Shown: piece after piece, positions 1 through 6,526 of the stretch
How positions within the stretch are numbered: position 1 is the first letter of the stretch
Layout: every line of letters starts with the position of its first letter
Assembly (NCBI GenBank): GCA_003241595.1
Contig: QFOU01000071.1
Coordinates: 1-6,526, forward strand
Source of the DNA: Pseudomonas fluorescens
GTDB lineage: Bacteria; Pseudomonadota; Alphaproteobacteria; UBA2136; UBA6156
Reading direction: 5' to 3'
Length of the DNA: 6,526 bases
Notes under the pieces: generated by a model
Database searches by the model: none
What the model was told of the DNA's origin: nothing
The model's input: only the letters and a program-made list of their open reading frames with translations
Made by a program: the position numbers and the translations under genes

Positions 1-1
1 G

Positions 2-1408
2 GTCGCGGCATCCAGCTTCCCGATGCAGGCCATCTATACCCTTGAGAACACCGACCATACCCAAGACAGCGCCACCAAGTTGCTGACCCAAGCCGCCCAA
101 GGCAGTTGGGTGAACAGCTGGACGCACAGCCTTGTGAGCCCGAACATTGCCCAGCCCGAAGTTGTGAAAGCCGAGCAGGTTGGTACCCGCCGCTTGCAAT
201 TGACCCTGAGCTTCCCCCACGAATTGCTGGAACGCGGCAGCCTTGTGAGCCTGCTGAGCGTGGCCGGCAGCGCCCTGACCGGTACCGGCGCCAAGCTGAT
301 GGACCTGCGTGTGCCCGAGCCGATGCTACGCACCTTTAACGGCCCCGCCTTTGGTGTGCGGGGTTTGCGCGATACCTTCAACAAGCATGGTCGCCCCATG
401 CTGGCGTGCACCATCCGCCCCATGTATGGGCTTTCTCCGAAAATGTATGGTCGTGCCGTGTATGAGGCGTTGATCGGCGGTGTGGACATGACCGCCGACC
501 CGACGCTGATGCACAGCATCCCCAGCAACCCGTGGCGTGAGCGCTTCCGGTTTGTAGCCGAAGCGGCTGCCGCAGCCACCCGCGAAACCAACGAGTTTAA
601 ATGCCACGCCGTGAACATTACGGCTGGTACCCTTGAAGACATGCAGGAACGCGCCCTGTGGGCCCGTGACCTTGAGTTGGCGATGGTGATGGTGGACAGT
701 GCGGCCATCGGTTGGGCGGCGTTGCAGAGCATCGTCAACTTCTGTGCCAAGAACGAGCTGCTGATTTGCGCCATGGGCGGCCGTGCGCTGAACGGTGACA
801 TGCTCTCGGAACAGCTCCAAGCCAAGTTGCTGCGTTTTGCCGGTGCGGACGTGGTGAGCACCGGTAGCCCGCTGCGTGGTAATATCTCCAACCGTCGCTA
901 CGTGAGTGGTGTGTTGAACGCACTGCGTGACGAGCATCTGGTACAGGCGCCCGACACCGGACATTACGTTGAGCAGCCTCTGGCCGGTTTGAATGCCACC
1001 ATGCCTGCCGTTGGTGGGGGCCATAACCCGTGGCACTTTGCACGCCTTATTGACGCGGTTGGGAGTGATACCGTCATCCAGTGCGGGGGAGCTATCATGG
1101 GCCACCCGCAGGGCAGCCTTGCCGGTGCCACCGCCTGCCGTACCGCCATTGAGAGCCTTGTACAAGCCCAGAACGAGGGCCAGAACCTGAATGTGGATGG
1201 ACGCCATATTCTGCAAAAGGCCGCGCGTTACTCTCCCGAGTTGAAGCATGCTCTGGATACCTTCCAAGAGGGTTCCTTCCTGTTCGGTGTAGTACAGAGT
1301 GCGCCTAAGCCGACGGAGGGTTCGGTGATTCCGCATGGGACTAATCCCTCGCCTACGATCACGCCGTTCCGGAGACCGGAGACGCCGGAACCGGGGAATG
1401 AAGACTAA
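2..1408 (+). CDS. cbbL-like: Catalytically degenerate form I RuBisCO large-subunit homologue (5' partial)
   Basis: The fold is recognisable along the whole length. Residues are numbered from Met at 23: FNGPAFGVRGLRD (105-117), NKHGRP (120-125), ACTIRPMYGLS (128-138), GGVD (152-155), WRERF (171-175), NITAGT (198-203), PWH (336-338), QCGGAIMGHPQG (353-364) and YSPEL (403-407) align with form I. A nearly gapless alignment from memory to spinach RbcL shows lost active-site residues: E60Q, N123V, K175R, K177M, K201A (carbamylated lysine), D203P, E204T, H294M, R295G, H327S, K334G and S379G. W66, G380, G381, G403 and G404 are kept. Carboxylation is therefore not expected; the role is unknown, perhaps structural, regulatory or ligand-binding. 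The frame is open to the left edge, ATG 23 has no ribosome binding site and would cut into the first conserved strand, so about 30 further residues lie outside. A proline-rich tail of about 36 residues ends the protein. The small-subunit gene follows directly. Confidence 0.9.
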   Translation, partial: VAASSFPMQAIYTLENTDHTQDSATKLLTQAAQGSWVNSWTHSLVSPNIAQPEVVKAEQVGTRRLQLTLSFPHELLERGSLVSLLSVAGSALTGTGAKLMDLRVPEPMLRTFNGPAFGVRGLRDTFNKHGRPMLACTIRPMYGLSPKMYGRAVYEALIGGVDMTADPTLMHSIPSNPWRERFRFVAEAAAAATRETNEFKCHAVNITAGTLEDMQERALWARDLELAMVMVDSAAIGWAALQSIVNFCAKNELLICAMGGRALNGDMLSEQLQAKLLRFAGADVVSTGSPLRGNISNRRYVSGVLNALRDEHLVQAPDTGHYVEQPLAGLNATMPAVGGGHNPWHFARLIDAVGSDTVIQCGGAIMGHPQGSLAGATACRTAIESLVQAQNEGQNLNVDGRHILQKAARYSPELKHALDTFQEGSFLFGVVQSAPKPTEGSVIPHGTNPSPTITPFRRPETPEPGNED

Positions 1409-1410
1409 CA

Positions 1411-1416
1411 GGAGGA
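1411..1416 (+). promoter_or_regulatory. Ribosome binding site that decides the small-subunit start
   Basis: GGAGGA lies 3 bases after the large-subunit stop. ATG 1418 would be only 2 bases from GGAGG, too close for normal initiation, whereas ATG 1424 is 8 bases away. ATG 1424 also gives an N-terminus MRLETFAFLPPL that matches the usual start of short RuBisCO small subunits. The later start is therefore preferred. Confidence 0.7.
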
Positions 1417-1423
1417 TATGACG

Positions 1424-1762
1424 ATGCGTCTGGAGACTTTTGCTTTTTTACCTCCTTTGGGTGCCGCTCAGATTGAAGCCCAGATCACCCATGCGTTGAA
1501 TCAGGGCTGGGCACCGCTCATTGAGTTTGCCGAGAACCCCAACAGCGCCGATTTCTACTGGCGTCAGTGGGTGATCGTTCCGACCAAGGTGAATGCCACC
1601 ACCGGCAAGCCGGAGGCGGCTACCGCCGGGCATATTGCCAGCCAGATCGAGAGCTGCGCGCGCCGCAACCCGTATGCGTTCATCCGCTTTAGTGCCTACA
1701 GCCCGCAGACACGCCAGACCGCGCTGAGCTTTATTGCGAAGACACCGCAAGAAGGGCAGTAA
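1424..1762 (+). CDS. cbbS-like: RuBisCO small-subunit homologue (divergent)
   Basis: This is a 112-residue protein of the RuBisCO small-subunit family. In active form I enzymes the small subunit caps and stabilises the L8 core. The N-terminal ETFAFLPPL (4-12), QGWAPLIEF (27-35), FYWRQW (44-49), CARRNPYAFIRF (78-89) and the final strand ALSFIAKTP (100-108) align with ETFSYLPPL, QGW.PLIEF, YW..W, C...NP..YIR and VSFIVHRP of form I. Two things differ. About 7-9 extra residues lie after YWRQW (roughly 52-66, the region after the first strand), and the conserved GFDN segment before the last strand is replaced by AYSPQ (91-95). The gene starts 15 bases after the large-subunit stop and is surely co-transcribed with it. 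Keeping a small subunit suggests the degenerate large subunit still assembles into a form I-like oligomer; this is inference. ATG 1418 is an alternative start. Confidence 0.88.
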   Translation: MRLETFAFLPPLGAAQIEAQITHALNQGWAPLIEFAENPNSADFYWRQWVIVPTKVNATTGKPEAATAGHIASQIESCARRNPYAFIRFSAYSPQTRQTALSFIAKTPQEGQ

Positions 1763-1781
1763 CCTTTCTTCCGGCGGAAAA

Positions 1782-1811
1782 CGGCACCTTGAGGGGAACC
1801 TTGGGGTGCCG
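1782..1811 (+). other. Intercistronic RNA hairpin, 13-bp stem with GGAA tetraloop
   Basis: CGGCACCTTGAGG (1782-1794) pairs without interruption with CCTTGGGGTGCCG (1799-1811) around a GGAA loop (1795-1798), a GNRA-type tetraloop. Three pairs in the middle are G-U wobbles (1789/1804, 1790/1803, 1791/1802). These would become A-C mismatches in the opposite transcript, so the structure belongs to the plus-strand RNA. It lies 19 bases after the small-subunit stop and 16 bases before ATG 1828. No T-run follows, so a mRNA-stability, processing or translation-control element is more likely than a rho-independent terminator. Rho-type or partial termination cannot be excluded. Confidence 0.55.
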
Positions 1812-1827
1812 CTTCGGTTTAGTGGAT

Positions 1828-2295
1828 ATGAATATGACGCGCGTTCATCATGCTGTGAGATTTACCCTGGCGCATACGCTGGCCAGCTTGTTGGCGACTG
1901 CCATTTTTGTTGCGTGCATGCTGATACCCTACACCCCCTATGCCGCTTGGATGGACTGGAGCAATTTGATCGGGCCGATGAAGCCGTATGCGATTGGGCT
2001 GGCGGTATCCATCTGGCTCATTGCCGCATTGCCTGCGATTGCCGTGCACAAGTTGATACGCATAGCGGGGCTGAAGAACCGTCAGGACTATGTGCTGATT
2101 GGCATGGCGGCGGGGCTGGCGATGGCGTTTCCGGTACTTAAGATCATGGGCGTGGATGTGGTAAATACTATTGTCAGCCCAGTTATCACCCCTGCCCGCG
2201 TACTGCTGAACCAGATGATGTACGCCATTGGCTGGGGGCTGGCGGGGGCGGCCTTTGGGCTGTGTTATTACTGGCTGCATTCGGAGCGGTATTGA
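1828..2295 (+). CDS. Hypothetical four-helix integral membrane protein
   Basis: The family is not recognised. The 155-residue protein has four hydrophobic segments, at about 13-33, 54-74, 88-107 and 128-150. The basic loop HKLIRIAGLKNRQ (74-86) between helices 2 and 3 suggests that loop faces the cytoplasm. Both ends would then also be inside, with basic residues near the N-terminus (R5, H7, H8, R11). There is no signal peptide cleavage site and no enzymatic motif. The frame is open back to TTG 1789, but that codon lies inside the hairpin stem, so ATG 1828 is preferred; ATG 1834 is also possible. The ribosome binding site is weak (GTGGA). The gene follows the small-subunit homologue by 65 bases on the same strand and may share its transcript. 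It could be a transporter-like or scaffold subunit, but nothing in the sequence decides this. Confidence 0.65.
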   Translation: MNMTRVHHAVRFTLAHTLASLLATAIFVACMLIPYTPYAAWMDWSNLIGPMKPYAIGLAVSIWLIAALPAIAVHKLIRIAGLKNRQDYVLIGMAAGLAMAFPVLKIMGVDVVNTIVSPVITPARVLLNQMMYAIGWGLAGAAFGLCYYWLHSERY

Positions 2296-2331
2296 TTTTG
2301 AACGCGTGGGTATCCATGTTAATACTTGAAT

Positions 2332-2751
2332 ATGAAAGTAGAACGTATTCCGGTTGAGGCGCGATGGGATGACATTGTCGTTTATCCACCTCTCATAGCA
2401 GCGGCGCTGGGTACGGTTTGGCTTATCCCGCTTTTGCTGCTTAGCACGATTGTGGTTTTTATTGTGACGTTCGTCGTTTGTTTCTTGACCCAGATTTTTA
2501 TTGGCTGGCCTGTTGATATCTTTCTTAAACGCGCGGGCGCAGGGCGCATTACTTACGCAATTGTGGGGTACGCGGTTAGTTTCTTCCTGTTTGTGACACT
2601 CTTCAAAATGGATGGCGATACGGCGGTATTTTTTGCGTTGTATGGTCTTATCCAGAGTTACTTCACGTACGTTTTTGCGAACCGTACCAAGAAGATAAAG
2701 CCCATGATCTCTGACCACTTTGCCGAGAAGGCTTACGACAAACCCCAGTAG
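2332..2751 (+). CDS. Hypothetical four-helix integral membrane protein
   Basis: The family is not recognised. The 139-residue protein has a polar N-terminus (1-15), a long hydrophobic stretch fitting two helices (about 17-58), two more helices (about 73-91 and 97-117) and a basic-then-mixed C-terminus (NRTKKIKP, 117-124). The loop FLKRAGAGRITYAIVGYA (64-81) resembles the corresponding loop and third helix of the preceding gene's product, IRIAGLKNRQDYVLIGMAA. The two may be distant tandem paralogues or subunits of one complex. It starts 36 bases after the previous stop. ATG 2332 is preferred, TTG 2326 is possible, and neither has a clear ribosome binding site, so translational coupling or leader-dependent initiation is likely. 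Codon use looks less GC-biased (many TTT, ATT, TTA/CTT codons) than in the RuBisCO-like genes, which may point to a different origin or low expression. Confidence 0.62.
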   Translation: MKVERIPVEARWDDIVVYPPLIAAALGTVWLIPLLLLSTIVVFIVTFVVCFLTQIFIGWPVDIFLKRAGAGRITYAIVGYAVSFFLFVTLFKMDGDTAVFFALYGLIQSYFTYVFANRTKKIKPMISDHFAEKAYDKPQ

Positions 2752-2767
2752 GATACTCGGGTATTCT
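2750..2767 (+). other. Weak hairpin at the 3' end of the membrane-protein gene
   Basis: AGGATAC (2750-2756) pairs with GTATTCT (2761-2767) around a TCGG loop, including one G-U pair. It overlaps the stop codon of the preceding gene. The stem is AT-rich and no T-run follows, so termination here is doubtful. Confidence 0.25.
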
Positions 2768-2911
2768 TACGAAAGCGTTACCGAAGCGGCAAAGTTACCT
2801 TACACAGCCATTTTTAAGGGGCAGCATTCTGCGGCGGGGATACCTATGATGAAGACGTAAAGCACATAGCTAGCTACGAACTACATCATTCTTTTATCCA
2901 CTTTAGCCTTT
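2768..2911 (+). other. Untranslated leader or intergenic stretch
   Basis: No coding frame of useful length is seen. A TATGAT at 2845-2850 resembles a -10 box, but no -35 box stands at the right distance. A 10-base palindrome TAGCTAGCTA lies at 2867-2876. GTTACC occurs twice (2777-2782 and 2794-2799), 17 bases apart. None of these is strong enough to name a promoter or operator. The stretch must nevertheless hold the leader, and perhaps the promoter, of the small gene that follows. Confidence 0.35.
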
Positions 2912-2916
2912 GGAGG
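2912..2916 (+). promoter_or_regulatory. Strong ribosome binding site of the 39-codon gene
   Basis: GGAGG stands 8 bases before ATG 2925. Sequence and spacing are both close to ideal. This is the main evidence that the short frame is translated, and it is better than the sites of the two membrane-protein genes upstream. Confidence 0.7.
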
Positions 2917-2924
2917 TTATTGAT

Positions 2925-3044
2925 ATGAACGCGAACTTCTCCGCAATTCTGAAGAAGATCGACTACGGTTTCCGGTTCTTCCTCTCCATTTTGGGTGGCG
3001 ACAGCAATCCTTCTTACCATGAGGATGACCATGAACTGGCTTAA
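2925..3044 (+). CDS. Small protein of 39 residues, unknown function
   Basis: The frame runs from ATG 2925 to TAA 3042-3044. The product begins MNANFSAILKKIDYGFRFFL and has three parts: an amphipathic start (1-14), a hydrophobic stretch of about ten residues (16-25, with FRFF and LSILGG), and an acidic, histidine-bearing tail (SYHEDDHELA, 30-39). The hydrophobic part is too short for a standard transmembrane helix, so peripheral membrane binding or a protein-protein contact is more likely. Support for a real gene: an ideal GGAGG site; codons nearly all of the preferred type (AAC, TTC, CTG, AAG, ATC, GAC, TAC, GGT); and a strong terminator 14 bases after the stop. It could be a membrane-active toxin-like peptide, a small regulator of a larger complex, or a conserved lineage-specific protein. 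I do not recognise it. Confidence 0.62.
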   Translation: MNANFSAILKKIDYGFRFFLSILGGDSNPSYHEDDHELA

Positions 3045-3058
3045 CCCTGCAAAACGAC

Positions 3059-3089
3059 AACGGCCCGACTTCAAGAAGTCCGGGCCGTT
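3059..3089. terminator. Bidirectional terminator between convergent genes
   Basis: AACGGCCCGACTT (3059-3071) pairs with AAGTCCGGGCCGTT (3076-3089) around CAAG, with one bulged C. On the plus strand it is followed by only a short T-run (TTTGTG) and serves the 39-codon gene. Read on the minus strand it is followed by TTGTCGTTTTGC and serves glmM, whose stop is 17 bases away. The stem is GC-rich and the position between two convergent genes is typical. Confidence 0.8.
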
Positions 3090-3106
3090 TGTGCATTTAG
3101 AGATTA

Positions 3107-4483
3107 TTAGACCGAAGCTTTGACGGTTTCGGTAATTGTCGTGAGGTTGCTGAGCATGACCTCTTCCGACTCGGCTTCCACCATGACGCGGATGAGAGGC
3201 TCGGTTCCTGATTTGCGCACCAGCACGCGGCCAGAGGCACCCATGGTGGATTCGGCAGACTTGATGCTGTCTTGGACGCTGGTGGACTCCAGCACCTTGG
3301 CGGCATCGGTACCGGCAGGCAGGCGAATGTTCTCCATTTTTTGGGGCCATGGGGTGTAGAGCTTGCGGAGCTCGGACGCATTGCCGCCGCGCTCTTTGAG
3401 GAAGGCCATCATTTGCAGGGCGGCGAGGATGCCGTCTCCCGTTGTGGCGAAGTCGCGGAAGATAAGGTGGCCGGATTGTTCGCCGCCCAGATTAAAGCCC
3501 CCTTCCCGCATGGCAGACTCGACGTAGTGGTCTCCGACCGCCGTGCGCTTGAGAATGAGGCCCATGCCTTCGATAAAGCGTTGCATACCCATGTTGGACA
3601 TGACGGTTGCCACGACGCCGCCGCCTTGCAGCTTACCCTGCGCTTTGAGGTACTGAGCCATGGCGGCGATAATGAGGTCGCCGTCCAGCACTTCGCCTTT
3701 TTCATCGACCATGATGAGGCGGTCGGCGTCGCCATCGAGTGCGATACCGAGGTGCGCGCCGTGGTGAACCACCGCCTTGCCGAGAGTGGCGGGGTGGGTG
3801 GCGCCGACTTTATCGTTGATGTTAAAGCCGTTGGGTTCGGTACCGATGCGCACGACCTCGGCACCGAGTTCCCAGAAGATACGCGGCGCGATCTTGTAGG
3901 CGGCACCGTTGGCGCAATCGACGACGATCTTCATGTCGTTGAAGCGCAGGCCGGGAGCGACGCTGGTTTTCACGAATTCGATATAGCGGCCGACGGCGTC
4001 TTCTACGCGCAGGGCCTTGCCGATGTGGTCCGGCCCGACGAGCGGAATGCGGTCGGGGTTATCCAGCAGCTCTTCGATGTGTTCGACATAGCCACCGTTG
4101 AGTTTGATGCCATCCGGCGTGAACATTTTGATACCGTTATCTTCGTACGGGTTGTGCGAAGCGGTGATCATAACGCCTAAGTCGGCACGCAGGCTGCGAG
4201 TGAGCATGGCCACGGCGGGGGTGGGCAGCGGGCCGAGCAGCAGGCAGGTGAAGCCCACGCTGGTGAAGCCGGCTTGCAGGGCGGATTCGATCATATAGCC
4301 CGAAAGGCGGGTATCCTTACCGATAACCACGGTAGGCTTGCCCGCGTGTGCGGGTTTTTCGGTTTTGCGGGCCACGACGTGGCCTGCGGCCTGGCCGAGG
4401 CGCACGAGCATATCCGGACGCAGGATGGGTCCATTGGCTTCGCCGCGGATACCATCGGTGCCGAAATACTTGGTGTTGGCCAT
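3107..4483 (-). CDS. glmM: Phosphoglucosamine mutase
   Basis: GlmM converts glucosamine-6-phosphate to glucosamine-1-phosphate in the cytoplasm, on the path to UDP-N-acetylglucosamine for peptidoglycan and lipopolysaccharide. The 458-residue product has the full alpha-D-phosphohexomutase layout: FGTDGIRG near the start (7-14); the phosphoserine loop TASHNP with catalytic Ser109; the metal loop DGDADR (250-255); the sugar-specificity loop GEQSGH (334-339); and the phosphate-binding loop RKSGTEPLIR (423-432). Length and motifs are normal, so it should be active. The frame is open up to 4594, but the start at 4483 is chosen because MANTKYFGTDGIRG matches the family N-terminus. GGAG (4497-4494) stands 10 bases before it. 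It lies downstream of ftsH on the same strand, the order common in Alphaproteobacteria, with a terminator between them. Confidence 0.96.
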   Translation of the reverse strand: MANTKYFGTDGIRGEANGPILRPDMLVRLGQAAGHVVARKTEKPAHAGKPTVVIGKDTRLSGYMIESALQAGFTSVGFTCLLLGPLPTPAVAMLTRSLRADLGVMITASHNPYEDNGIKMFTPDGIKLNGGYVEHIEELLDNPDRIPLVGPDHIGKALRVEDAVGRYIEFVKTSVAPGLRFNDMKIVVDCANGAAYKIAPRIFWELGAEVVRIGTEPNGFNINDKVGATHPATLGKAVVHHGAHLGIALDGDADRLIMVDEKGEVLDGDLIIAAMAQYLKAQGKLQGGGVVATVMSNMGMQRFIEGMGLILKRTAVGDHYVESAMREGGFNLGGEQSGHLIFRDFATTGDGILAALQMMAFLKERGGNASELRKLYTPWPQKMENIRLPAGTDAAKVLESTSVQDSIKSAESTMGASGRVLVRKSGTEPLIRVMVEAESEEVMLSNLTTITETVKASV

Positions 4484-4633
4484 ATTTAAAACTCTCCCAT
4501 AAGGCTGTCGTAAGGAAACCCTTTTAACCCATATGGGCGAGAGGCGCAAACGCTTGCTGGGCTTTGAATGCCTGAGTGTTGTACAGATGTGCATACAGCG
4601 AAGCGGTACGCTTAGGAATGTGCTGATATGAAA
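4484..4633 (-). promoter_or_regulatory. Probable glmM promoter/leader region
   Basis: This gap lies between the ftsH terminator and the glmM start, so a glmM promoter is expected here. On the minus strand, TTGCGC followed about 16 bases later by TTAAAA is the best sigma-70-like pair, but each hexamer matches only half of the consensus. A palindrome CCCATATGGG (4528-4537) and an inverted repeat AAGCG-GTA-CGCTT (4601-4613) could be protein-binding sites. The exact promoter is not established. Confidence 0.3.
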
Positions 4634-4652
4634 AAGGGGCCAATGGCCCCTT
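4634..4652 (-). terminator. Rho-independent terminator of ftsH
   Basis: Read on the minus strand, AAGGGGCC and GGCCCCTT form an 8-bp stem around an ATT loop, followed at once by TTTTT (complement of 4631-4635). It begins 14 bases after the ftsH stop codon. The stem, the tract and the distance are all textbook. It separates ftsH from glmM, so glmM would be read from its own promoter or by partial read-through. Confidence 0.88.
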
Positions 4653-4666
4653 CTCTCTCTTCCGGT

Positions 4667-6526
<1,860 letters not shown>

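Noticed and set aside
23..25. ATG 23 as the true start of the large-subunit homologue
   Set aside because: The frame stays open to the left edge, there is no ribosome binding site, and the conserved first strand of the family begins before this codon.
326..1336. Long minus-strand open frame opposite the large-subunit gene
   Set aside because: It is the antisense of a gene with clear homology, the product has no recognisable motif, and it arises from GC-biased codons.
2..1408. Calling this an active RuBisCO or a form IV MtnW-type enolase
   Set aside because: The carbamylated lysine, the metal ligands and most substrate contacts are replaced. A small-subunit gene is present, which form IV proteins lack.
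2..1408. Calling the large-subunit gene a pseudogene
   Set aside because: There is no stop or frameshift over 1.4 kb, scaffold motifs are conserved, and the partner gene and its ribosome binding site are intact.
1789..1791. TTG 1789 as start of the first membrane protein
   Set aside because: It lies inside the hairpin stem, has no well-placed ribosome binding site, and would add a non-hydrophobic, unconserved-looking stretch before ATG 1828.
1819..2718. Minus-strand open frame across both membrane-protein genes, 299 codons
   Set aside because: The product is strongly basic and rich in His, Asn and Arg, as expected when hydrophobic codons are read in antisense. The plus-strand frames give coherent membrane proteins.
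2772..2790. Similarity of AAGCGTTACCGAAGCGG to the inverted repeat near 4601-4613
   Set aside because: The match is short, needs a gap, and could be chance; no third copy was seen.

Overview
The window looks like an alphaproteobacterial chromosome. The right half carries ftsH followed by glmM on the minus strand, a gene order common in Alphaproteobacteria. The genes are moderately GC-rich and have Shine-Dalgarno sites of the GGAGG type. The assignment rests on gene order and protein flavour, not on a search.

Left part, plus strand (2-2751). A 5'-partial gene encodes a form I RuBisCO large-subunit homologue. It is followed after 15 bases by a gene for a RuBisCO small-subunit homologue. Both frames are intact, but almost every catalytic, metal-binding and P2-phosphate residue of the large subunit is replaced, including the carbamylated lysine and its Asp/Glu partners. 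It therefore cannot be a working RuBisCO. The P1-phosphate glycines and the overall scaffold are kept. Form IV RuBisCO-like proteins have no small subunit, so a dead form I large subunit paired with a small subunit is the most unusual thing here. Two small four-helix membrane proteins of unknown function follow on the same strand, probably in the same transcription unit. A 13-bp RNA hairpin with a GGAA loop lies between the small-subunit gene and the first membrane-protein gene.

Middle (2752-3106). An untranslated stretch leads into a 39-codon gene (2925-3044) with an ideal ribosome binding site. It is followed by a strong hairpin that can terminate transcription from both sides.

Right part, minus strand (3107-6526). 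glmM (phosphoglucosamine mutase, cell-wall precursor synthesis) and the 3' part of ftsH (membrane AAA+ zinc protease, start beyond the right edge) run toward the middle. A clear rho-independent terminator lies just after ftsH, so glmM probably has its own promoter or depends on read-through. These two are ordinary housekeeping genes. The RuBisCO-like cluster meets them tail to tail, and nothing in the sequence links their functions.
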